This document shows positions 6,359 to 10,779 of a stretch of 10,779 nucleotides of DNA, piece after piece. Within the stretch, counting starts at the first letter, position 1, and the number at the start of each line of letters is the position of its first letter. The stretch covers positions 1 to 10,779 of the forward strand of contig CAMHUJ010000022.1 in the NCBI GenBank assembly GCA_946188175.1, given 5' to 3'. The position numbers were made by a program, and so were the translations under genes. The notes under the pieces are model-generated. The model searched no databases, had not been told where the DNA came from, and saw nothing but the letters and a program-made list of their open reading frames with translations. The stretch comes from an uncultured Ruminococcus sp. (lineage in GTDB: Bacteria; Bacillota; Clostridia; Oscillospirales; Ruminococcaceae).

Positions 6359-7312
6359 ATGAAACGCCGTTGTATCCGTATCACAGCAGTTGCAGCCGTT
6401 CTGACCGCAGCCTTTGTGACGCCGCCTTCCGTCTCTGCACTGACTGCGCACTATCGCAATCCGAATACGCTCTATACCGTTGTGGACGTGATCACGGCTG
6501 AGGAAGCGCTCAGCTATACCGAGAAGGTATCCCGACAGGGTGACGGCGCCGTCAAGCTGCGCGAGGGCGACTGCAAGATCACGGTCGGCATCGCGGCAAA
6601 TGAGGGCTTTGCGAATACCGGTCTGCGCGTGATGTTTGATCTGCCGCATTATGAGCCATGCTCGTATTTTGTGGAGAAAAAGGGCAGAAGGAGCGAGTGT
6701 CCGGTGTTTGTACGCGGTCCGGAAACGATGCTCGGCAAGTCTATGGGCGTCAACCGCTTTGAGAATGATCCCGGCAAGGATTACGGCATTCTGTCCTGGG
6801 GCACAATCGGAACGGAGAATATCACGGCAGACGGTGATATCTATTCCTATTTTGTCAGACCGCATGACGGCATTGAGCCGGAGAAAATCCTGCCCGTACA
6901 GGGGCTCGATATTTTGCAGTGGCTCGATATCAAGCAGAATGAACTGGCATATCAGCTTGTCAATACCGGCAGCTATTTCCGGATTCCGGCGCTGCTCGGC
7001 GATGCGGACGAAGACGGCTGCGTGGACAATGTCGATGCGCAGAAGATGCTCGAGCTTGCAACCGAATTCCTGACGAATGAGCAGAATCTTTCGGATTTCT
7101 GTTCGGATGAATGCCTGTCGCTGAATCCGGATGAGAAGATGTTTGAGGTCTGCTGGCTGCAAAGCATCTGCGACGTCAATCAGGACGGGCGGCTGGAGGT
7201 CACCGATGCACAGGATATTCTCAATTATTATTCGGACTGTGTCGTTGCGATGAACGAGCGGACCGGCGCGATCGGCGGCGAATCGTTCGGCTACCACTTT
7301 ATGAAAAAATAA
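6359..7312 (+). CDS. Secreted dockerin-type protein with possible cohesin-like N-terminal region
   Basis: The 317-residue protein starts with a signal peptide: basic MKRRCIR, hydrophobic core to about residue 20, probable cut after SVSA (27). The C-terminal third carries two dockerin-type calcium loops. Loop 1 is DADEDGCVDNVD (215-226), loop 2 DVNQDGRLEVTD (272-283); both have acids or Asn at positions 1, 3, 5, 9 and 12, and each is followed by a helix (AQKMLELA, AQDILNYY). Dockerins bind cohesins on scaffoldins, so the protein may be displayed on a cellulosome-like complex or fold on its own. The loops start 57 residues apart, much more than the ~32-37 usual for type I dockerins. Residues about 70-95 (CKITVGIAANEGFANTGLRV) resemble the NxGF strand of cohesin-like domains. 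No catalytic domain is recognisable. The ATG at 6359 has AGGAGAGA (6346-6353) upstream. About nine cysteines is unusual for a secreted protein. Confidence 0.85.
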   Translation: MKRRCIRITAVAAVLTAAFVTPPSVSALTAHYRNPNTLYTVVDVITAEEALSYTEKVSRQGDGAVKLREGDCKITVGIAANEGFANTGLRVMFDLPHYEPCSYFVEKKGRRSECPVFVRGPETMLGKSMGVNRFENDPGKDYGILSWGTIGTENITADGDIYSYFVRPHDGIEPEKILPVQGLDILQWLDIKQNELAYQLVNTGSYFRIPALLGDADEDGCVDNVDAQKMLELATEFLTNEQNLSDFCSDECLSLNPDEKMFEVCWLQSICDVNQDGRLEVTDAQDILNYYSDCVVAMNERTGAIGGESFGYHFMKK

Positions 7313-7384
7313 ACAGACTGCGCCGGCAAAGTAAGATTGATCGCCTGCATCCGGCACAGAATTGATTGCAAGGGGGGATTGCTC

Positions 7385-7405
7385 ATGATATCAGCACAGA
7401 AATAA
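7385..7405 (+). CDS. Possible six-codon leader ORF (MISAQK)
   Basis: A very strong ribosome-binding sequence, AAGGGGGGA (7370-7378), stands six bases before an ATG that encodes only Met-Ile-Ser-Ala-Gln-Lys and then stops. The TAA stop touches the base of the following terminator hairpin. It may be a regulatory leader peptide for readthrough into yabP, the relic of a lost gene, or a chance occurrence. No conservation data are available to me. Confidence 0.2.
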   Translation: MISAQK

Positions 7406-7447
7406 AGCGCATCCGGTGTGCAGAATCGGATGCGCTTGTTCTTTTTT
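7405..7447 (+). terminator. Strong intrinsic terminator after the dockerin-type gene
   Basis: AAGCGCATCCG (7405-7415) pairs perfectly with CGGATGCGCTT (7427-7437), an 11-base-pair stem with an 11-base loop, followed by GTTC and six T (7442-7447). It separates the dockerin-type gene from the yabP operon. Confidence 0.9.
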
Positions 7448-7460
7448 CTGCGGTCTGCGG

Positions 7461-7468
7461 CATAGAAT
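7461..7468 (+). promoter_or_regulatory. Possible sigma-E -10 box before yabP
   Basis: CATAGAAT differs from the sigma-E -10 consensus CATACAAT at one position and lies about 31 bases before the yabP ATG. yabP and yabQ are mother-cell sigma-E genes in B. subtilis, so such a box is expected. The matching -35 region (around 7440-7447, T-rich) is not convincing, and it overlaps the terminator T-run. Confidence 0.35.
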
Positions 7469-7498
7469 ATCCCAGAATGAAGCGGGAGGGGATTGCGC

Positions 7499-7777
7499 AT
7501 GGAGGAAGCGGAACAGCAGAATCTGCACAGCGCCGTGCTGGAAAACCGCGAAAAGCTCATGCTTTCGGGCGTGACGGCAGTGGACAGCTTTGATGACCGC
7601 ACCGTGCTGCTCTATACAAAGCTCGGGGAGCTTGTGATTCTCGGGCGCGGACTGCATCTGGAGCAGATGAGTCTGGAGACCGGCGATGTGACCGTGACGG
7701 GAGAGGTGCAGGCGCTGCGCTACGGCGACCGTGACCGCAATGCGCCGCAGGGCTTTTTCGGGAGGCTGCTGCGGTAA
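7499..7777 (+). CDS. yabP: Sporulation protein YabP
   Basis: YabP is a small sporulation protein whose loss affects spore formation; its molecular role is not well defined. The 92-residue protein shows the family pattern: REKLMLSGVTAVDSFDD (17-33), an alternating strand region with LGELVILGRGLHLEQMSLETGDVTV in order, and the C-terminal GFFGRLLR tail. The family is near 100 residues, so it is full length. The ATG at 7499 is favoured because GGAGGGG (7484-7490) is eight bases upstream; an in-frame TTG at 7493 lies too close to that site. The TAA stop shares one base with the yabQ ATG (TAATG), indicating coupled translation. The order yabP-yabQ-divIC-yabR is the same as in Bacillus, which supports the assignment. 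Confidence 0.9.
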   Translation: MEEAEQQNLHSAVLENREKLMLSGVTAVDSFDDRTVLLYTKLGELVILGRGLHLEQMSLETGDVTVTGEVQALRYGDRDRNAPQGFFGRLLR

Positions 7778-8172
7778 TGGAGACACATCTGACGGTACAG
7801 GAGGAGCTGCTGCATCTGCTGCGGACGCTGCTGCTGGGGCTCGGCTGCGGCGTATTGTTCGATCTGCTGCGGATGCTCCGTGCGCTGCTGCCGCACGGGA
7901 GGATTGCGGTTTTCCTCGAGGATGCGCTCTTTTCGTTTGCATGCTGCTTTGTCTTGCAGGTCGATGCATGGTCCTTCTGCGGCGGTGCGCTGTGCTGGCA
8001 GCATATGATCGGTCTGGGGCTCGGACTGCTGATCTGGCTGCTGACGGCAGGACGCGTGACGGCAAGGATGCTGTACCGGCTGCGCCGCTTCCGGCAGAGG
8101 ATGCTGCGTCTGCTCCGGCGGTGCAGCGGCGGACTGCGCAGACTTCGGGAAAAATTTTGCAAAAAACCTTGA
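7777..8172 (+). CDS. yabQ: Spore cortex biosynthesis membrane protein YabQ
   Basis: YabQ is a mother-cell membrane protein needed for spore cortex formation in Bacillus. The 131-residue protein has three hydrophobic stretches: about 12-28 (LLRTLLLGLGCGVLFDLL), 45-62 (ALFSFACCFVLQVDAW) and 73-90 (HMIGLGLGLLIWLLTAG). A strongly basic Arg/Leu tail (94-131) is probably cytoplasmic. Family hallmarks are GxxFDLLRMLR (24-34) and LEDALF (47-52). The usual Gly-Glu-Leu-Arg loop before the last membrane segment here reads GGALCWQH, so the normally conserved Glu/Arg are missing; this may be lineage divergence. The start overlaps the yabP stop by one base. The stop codon lies inside the -35 box of the divIC promoter. 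Confidence 0.87.
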   Translation: METHLTVQEELLHLLRTLLLGLGCGVLFDLLRMLRALLPHGRIAVFLEDALFSFACCFVLQVDAWSFCGGALCWQHMIGLGLGLLIWLLTAGRVTARMLYRLRRFRQRMLRLLRRCSGGLRRLREKFCKKP

Positions 8173-8197
8173 CGGATTCGCCGCTTTGCGGTATAAT
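8169..8197 (+). promoter_or_regulatory. Sigma-A promoter of divIC overlapping the yabQ stop
   Basis: TTGACG (8169-8174), 17 bases, then a perfect TATAAT (8192-8197). The -35 box contains the TGA stop of yabQ (8170-8172). Transcription would start near 8204, about 53 bases before the divIC ATG. It gives the division gene vegetative expression independent of the sporulation genes upstream. Confidence 0.85.
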
Positions 8198-8256
8198 AAA
8201 TCTGTATCCGTATCGGAAACAGAAAAACGGAGTTATCAGAACGGAGTAAGGAAACA

Positions 8257-8583
8257 ATGGAGCGAAATATTGGTTCACGCCGCGAACATGCAAAAAAGCG
8301 CAGGCGTGCCGTCTTTGAGTGGATCGTGTTCCGGCTGGTTGCGGTGATTCTGCTGATTGCATGCGTGATCTCATTTGTATCGACGCAGGCAACGCTCAAT
8401 CAGAAGCGGCAGGAGAAGGCAGAGCTGGAATCGGCGATCGAACAGGCGCGCGATGAATATTTGGAGCTGGAAAAATTCGTCGATGCAGACGATCTCGACG
8501 GCTATATGGAGAAGGCTGCGATTGAGGATCTCAATTATGCCTATCCGAATGAGCGCCGTTTTTATGATACTTCCAGAAACTAA
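8257..8583 (+). CDS. divIC: Cell-division protein DivIC (FtsB/DivIC family)
   Basis: DivIC is a bitopic septal protein that forms a complex with FtsL and DivIB at the division site. The 108-residue protein has the typical build: a short basic cytoplasmic N-terminus (HAKKRRR, 11-17), one membrane segment (about 22-42), a coiled coil (about 46-75, rich in Glu, Gln, Lys, Leu) and the C-terminal YPNERRFYD (96-104), a family hallmark. Length is normal. The ATG at 8257 has GGAG (8243-8246) and AAGGAA (8248-8253) upstream. It lies between yabQ and yabR as in Bacillus, but has its own promoter and a gap of 84 bases after yabQ. Confidence 0.93.
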   Translation: MERNIGSRREHAKKRRRAVFEWIVFRLVAVILLIACVISFVSTQATLNQKRQEKAELESAIEQARDEYLELEKFVDADDLDGYMEKAAIEDLNYAYPNERRFYDTSRN

Positions 8584-8609
8584 CCGCGCAAACGGCAGAA
8601 AGGGTTTAT

Positions 8610-9074
8610 ATGCAGCTTGAAATCGGACAGGTCTATGAAGGAACCGTGACCGGTATTACACAGTTCGGCGCATTTGTCGAGGTGCATCCGTCGGAGTCGG
8701 AGCGCGTCACCGGAATGGTGCATATCTCCGAGATCGCAGATACCTTTGTGCGCGATATCCATGAATTTCTGCATGAATCGGATACCGTGCAGGTGAAGAT
8801 GATCGGCGTGAATCCGCAGGGCAAGATCAGCTTTTCGCTGCGGCAGGCGGCGGAGCCGAAGCCCGCTGAGCAGATGCCGAAGCAGCAGGAGCAGCGCCCG
8901 AAACGGAAGGAGGCGCCGCGTCCGCGCGTCTATGAGCCGAAGCCGGTGATTCCGCAGTCCGAAATGAGCTTTGAGGATAAGCTGCTGCACTTCAAGCAGG
9001 CGAGTGAGGAGAAAATCTGTGACCTCAAGCGCGGCAGCGAGCGCAGAGGCGGCTCCCGAAGCAGAAGATCATAA
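8610..9074 (+). CDS. yabR: S1-domain RNA-binding protein YabR
   Basis: A single S1 RNA-binding domain occupies about residues 5-79: IGQVYEGTVTGITQFGAFVE, then VTGMVHISEIAD (33-44), then VQVKMIG and GKISFSLRQA (70-79). The remainder is a low-complexity Pro/Lys/Glu/Gln linker (about 80-115), a conserved-looking SFEDKLLHFKQASEEK (about 119-134) and a basic, Arg-rich tail that could add RNA or ribosome binding. At 154 residues it is slightly longer than the Bacillus YabR of about 130. The role is presumed to be in translation or RNA turnover; it is not well defined. The ATG at 8610 follows AAAGGG (8599-8604). It lies 26 bases after divIC and probably shares its transcript; a terminator follows the stop. 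Confidence 0.9.
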   Translation: MQLEIGQVYEGTVTGITQFGAFVEVHPSESERVTGMVHISEIADTFVRDIHEFLHESDTVQVKMIGVNPQGKISFSLRQAAEPKPAEQMPKQQEQRPKRKEAPRPRVYEPKPVIPQSEMSFEDKLLHFKQASEEKICDLKRGSERRGGSRSRRS

Positions 9075-9079
9075 ATCGC

Positions 9080-9112
9080 AAAGAGGTGCCCGTTCTGCGG
9101 ACGCCTCTTTTT
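9080..9112 (+). terminator. Intrinsic terminator after yabR
   Basis: AAAGAGGTG (9080-9088) pairs with CGCCTCTTT (9102-9110), including one G-T pair, with a weak inner CCG/CGG stem, and ends in five T (9108-9112). It probably ends the divIC-yabR transcript. The next gene starts only 25 bases later, so some readthrough, or a promoter within this region, must feed it. Confidence 0.75.
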
Positions 9113-9136
9113 CGTATATACCGGAAGGAGAATTTT

Positions 9137-9886
9137 ATGGAGGATTTTTTTCGCAGGCGTCTGCTTGATCTGGCGGAGCAATCCGACCGGACCGGACGCT
9201 TTACCTTTACCGGCTTTCTGACCGAAGCCGAATATGCGGAATTCTGCACACTGCGCAGTCAGCTGCCGCACTGCGGCGTGACGGTTTCGGGCGGCTATGA
9301 GAATGCGGAGCGCGTGATGCTGCGGTTCGGTGATCCGGAGCAGCTCGGCTATGAGGAGCCGTTTCCGCTTGTCTGCGTCCGGATTGCGCCCTTGCAGGAG
9401 AAATTTGCGGATCAACTGACGCACCGCGATTTCCTCGGCACACTGATGCATCTCGGCATTGAACGCAGTGAGATCGGCGATATTCTCGTGCAGGAGAAGT
9501 CGGCGTATGTGTTCTGTCATGCGCCGATGTCGGAGTATATCTGCCGCAATATCGACCGCATCCGGCATACCAGCGTGAAATGCGAACCGGCGGAGACACT
9601 GCCCGAGGGCACCGGTACGAAAACCGAGCCGGTCAGCATACAGGCAGCATCCGAGCGCATCGACGGCGTCATCGCAAAGGTGTATCATATTTCGCGCGGC
9701 GACTGTAATCTGCTGTTCCGCAGCGGCAAGGTCTTTCTCGACGGCGCATTGCTCGAAAATAACAGCCATATGCTCAAGGAAGGGGAGAAGGTCTCCGTCC
9801 GCGGCTGCGGCAAATTCCGCTATGCAGGCATCACCGGCAGAACGAAAAAAGGCAATCTCGTGATTGCCGTTGAAAAATTCGTATAA
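9137..9886 (+). CDS. YlmH-like S4-domain RNA-binding protein
   Basis: The protein belongs to the YlmH family, whose B. subtilis member has been linked to ribosome quality control, binding stalled large subunits through its S4 domain, and sits near divIVA there. The 249-residue protein has normal family length. The N-terminal region contains the hallmark FLTEAEY (27-33), then LTHRDFLGTLMHLGIERSEI (94-113) followed by GDILV (114-118). The C-terminal S4 domain spans about 171-235: ASERIDGVIAKVYHISR (171-187), SGKVFLDG (196-203), LKEGEKVSVRGCGKF (213-227). The ATG at 9137 follows GGAAGGAG (9123-9130). It differs in setting from Bacillus: no divIVA or sepF is adjacent. Terminators bracket it, so it is probably transcribed alone. 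Confidence 0.9.
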   Translation: MEDFFRRRLLDLAEQSDRTGRFTFTGFLTEAEYAEFCTLRSQLPHCGVTVSGGYENAERVMLRFGDPEQLGYEEPFPLVCVRIAPLQEKFADQLTHRDFLGTLMHLGIERSEIGDILVQEKSAYVFCHAPMSEYICRNIDRIRHTSVKCEPAETLPEGTGTKTEPVSIQAASERIDGVIAKVYHISRGDCNLLFRSGKVFLDGALLENNSHMLKEGEKVSVRGCGKFRYAGITGRTKKGNLVIAVEKFV

Positions 9887-9892
9887 ACAAAA

Positions 9893-9935
9893 CAGTCCGC
9901 TTCCTGTGCAGTGACAGGCAGGCGGACTGCTTTTT
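9893..9935 (+). terminator. Intrinsic terminator after the ylmH-like gene
   Basis: CAGTCCGC (9893-9900) pairs with GCGGACTG (9922-9929), with an inner CCTGT/ACAGG stem (9903-9907, 9914-9918), followed by C and five T (9931-9935). It begins seven bases after the stop codon. Confidence 0.9.
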
Positions 9936-9956
9936 CTTGCTGTTCGGGGCGTATCT

Positions 9957-9986
9957 CCGGCAGCCGGAATTTGCTTCCGTTGCCGG
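9957..9986. repeat. Isolated imperfect hairpin between convergent terminators
   Basis: CCGGCA (9957-9962) pairs with TGCCGG (9981-9986), and CGGAA (9965-9969) with TTCCG (9975-9979), leaving a small internal loop. No T-run follows on either strand. It lies between the terminators of the ylmH-like gene and the tRNA operon and could be a remnant or a 3' structure. Confidence 0.35.
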
Positions 9987-10005
9987 ATTGCGGACTGTCT
10001 CCGGT

Positions 10006-10039
10006 AAAAAAGAAACTTCCGGATGAAATCATCCGGAAG
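10006..10039 (-). terminator. Strong terminator of the tRNA operon
   Basis: On the minus strand CTTCCGGATG (10039-10030) and CATCCGGAAG (10025-10016) form a perfect 10-base-pair stem with a four-base loop, followed by TTTC and six T (10011-10006). Confidence 0.93.
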
Positions 10040-10052
10040 CATCTCCCTCGTA

Positions 10053-10124
10053 TGACCCGTACGGGAATCGAACCCATGATTACGCCGTGAAAGGGCGTCG
10101 TCTTAGCCGCTTGACCAACGGGCC
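10053..10124 (-). tRNA. tRNA-Glu (anticodon UUC)
   Basis: The minus strand folds as a 72-base tRNA. The acceptor stem GGCCCGT/ACGGGTC has one G-U pair and discriminator A. The anticodon loop CTTTCAC gives anticodon TTC at 10091-10089. The T-loop sequence GGTTCGATTCC is typical. The CCA end is not encoded (TAC follows), so it must be added after transcription. It is three bases downstream of tRNA-Met and shares its transcript. Confidence 0.96.
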
Positions 10125-10127
10125 GTT

Positions 10128-10204
10128 TGGTGGCTGCGACAGGATTTGAACCAGTGACCGATCGGGTATGAACCGATTGCTCTAGCCAGCTGAGCTACGC
10201 AGCC
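10128..10204 (-). tRNA. Elongator tRNA-Met (anticodon CAU)
   Basis: A 77-base tRNA including an encoded CCA. The acceptor stem is GGCTGCG/CGCAGCC with discriminator A. The D-arm GCTCAGCTGGCTAGAGC and the anticodon arm CGG-TTCATAC-CCG closely follow elongator tRNA-Met of B. subtilis. It lacks the unpaired first position and the run of three G-C pairs of initiator tRNA. A tRNA-Ile with lysidine-modified CAU is not favoured, because the body matches tRNA-Met. It is the expected substrate of TmcAL encoded in this window. Confidence 0.93.
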
Positions 10205-10237
10205 ATTTGCACTTGCAATACCGCAAGCGACTTATAC

Positions 10238-10266
10238 ATTATAACGCATACAGGTGCAAAAGTCAA
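10238..10266 (-). promoter_or_regulatory. Sigma-A promoter of the tRNA-Met/tRNA-Glu operon
   Basis: On the minus strand TTGACT (10266-10261), 17 bases, TATAAT (10243-10238). Transcription would start near 10231, about 27 bases before the tRNA-Met 5' end. Near-consensus boxes fit a highly expressed stable-RNA gene. Confidence 0.9.
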
Positions 10267-10337
10267 GACGATTCTGAAATTTTGTCGAATTGAACAATAA
10301 CTTATTCTGAAGCAGGGCGAATCCTGACGGAACTGTA

Positions 10338-10779
10338 TTATGCCGTAAACAGAAAGACCCAGAGACGGTTGTCCTCGGTGCAGGCATAGCCGAACTGCGT
10401 GTACGCTTCACACAGAAGCGGCTTCTTCTGCTGCTCGCTGATGAGCATCGAACAGATCGCCGTATTGATATCGGCGCTGCCGCGGATGACGGTCTCACAG
10501 GCCGGAGACACCTCCAGCACGGCGACGTCCGCGCCGCCCTGATTGCCGGAAAGCTTTTCCGCGCGTGCAGCGGCCTGCTCCATGAGCGCATCGGTCTGCG
10601 TCAGCGGCGCGATGTCCTGTTCCGCGCGCACCTGATTGATGACCGCGCAGAGCGGGCTTTCCGCGTTCCGCTTTTTGCTGCGCGTATCGGTGTAAAGCAT
10701 GACAATATCGTCGTCGGTTTTCTGATTCGGTTCTGCGTTTGCCGGGACCGCCGTCAACAGCAGCATGGCTGCGGCGACC
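10338..10779 (-). CDS. Secreted CAP/SCP-like protein, partial (5' end outside the window)
   Basis: About 146 residues are visible up to the stop. The first ones, VAAAMLLLTAVPANAEP, are the end of a signal peptide, with a probable cut after ANA; the true start therefore probably lies beyond the right edge, and the in-frame ATG at 10766 falls inside the signal peptide. The mature part resembles a YkwD-type CAP domain: VINQVRAEQDIAPLTQTDALMEQAAARAEKL in order fits the first helix region, and FGYACTEDNRLWVFLFTA fits the last strands. However, no histidine is present in the visible mature domain, whereas CAP domains usually keep two His and two Glu in their cavity. It may thus be a degenerate, non-enzymatic CAP fold, or a different small extracellular domain. 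It is upstream of the tRNA promoter on the same strand, with no clear terminator between. Confidence 0.72.
   Translation of the reverse strand, partial: VAAAMLLLTAVPANAEPNQKTDDDIVMLYTDTRSKKRNAESPLCAVINQVRAEQDIAPLTQTDALMEQAAARAEKLSGNQGGADVAVLEVSPACETVIRGSADINTAICSMLISEQQKKPLLCEAYTQFGYACTEDNRLWVFLFTA

Noticed and set aside
6344..7357. Minus-strand open frame of 337 codons
   Set aside because: It lies opposite the dockerin-type gene, which has a promoter, ribosome site, signal peptide and calcium loops; the antisense frame shows none of these.
7391..8392. Minus-strand open frame of 333 codons
   Set aside because: It is antisense to yabP, yabQ and part of divIC, is Arg/Ala/Ser-rich and spans a terminator and promoters of the real genes.
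8930..10042. Minus-strand open frame of 370 codons
   Set aside because: It runs antisense through yabR and the ylmH-like gene and across two terminators; no domain is visible.
1..10779. CRISPR array, insertion sequence, integrase, phage or toxin-antitoxin pair
   Set aside because: No regularly spaced direct repeats, transposase, integrase or recognisable toxin gene was seen on either strand.

Overview
The window looks like chromosomal core DNA from an anaerobic, spore-forming, Ruminococcus-like Firmicute (Oscillospiraceae). The grounds are: a fermentative acetate kinase; a sporulation sigma factor of the SigG type; a yabP-yabQ-divIC-yabR cluster; a secreted protein with two dockerin-type calcium loops, typical of ruminococci and cellulolytic clostridia; roughly 55% G+C; and sigma-A promoters with near-consensus boxes. 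I see no phage, transposon, CRISPR or other obvious mobile element. The genus is inferred.

Layout. Left edge, minus strand: ackA (acetate kinase), cut by the window edge. Divergent from it runs a plus-strand series: tmcAL (acetate-dependent tRNA-Met cytidine acetyl ligase), a zinc-ribbon/membrane protein, a small membrane or secreted protein overlapping it by 4 bases, an IMPACT/YigZ-family protein, a small HAD-type phosphohydrolase, and an AT-richer gene of unknown function. A hairpin terminator separates this last gene from the convergent minus-strand sigG. sigG shares a 165-base divergent promoter region with a plus-strand gene for a secreted dockerin-type protein, which ends at a strong terminator.

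Next come yabP and yabQ (sporulation), overlapping by one base, then divIC (septation) with its own sigma-A promoter, then yabR (S1 RNA-binding). After a terminator lies a ylmH-like S4-domain gene with its own terminator. On the minus strand follow a tRNA-Met(CAU)/tRNA-Glu(UUC) pair, with a consensus promoter upstream and a strong terminator downstream. At the right edge is the 3' part of a minus-strand gene for a secreted, degenerate CAP/SCP-like protein.

How the genes fit together. Three themes stand out. (1) Acetate and translation: acetate kinase, the acetate-using tRNA-Met acetyl ligase and the elongator tRNA-Met that this ligase modifies are all within about 10 kb. (2) Sporulation and division: sigG has a sigma-F/G-like promoter, yabPQ has a sigma-E-like -10 box, and divIC has a sigma-A promoter starting inside the yabQ stop codon. 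(3) RNA handling: yabR (S1), ylmH (S4), tmcAL and the tRNAs. I do not see a clearly new multi-gene system. The least explained parts are the zinc-ribbon/membrane pair, the AT-rich orphan gene, the dockerin protein with no recognisable enzyme domain, and a six-codon ORF with a strong ribosome-binding site just before a terminator.
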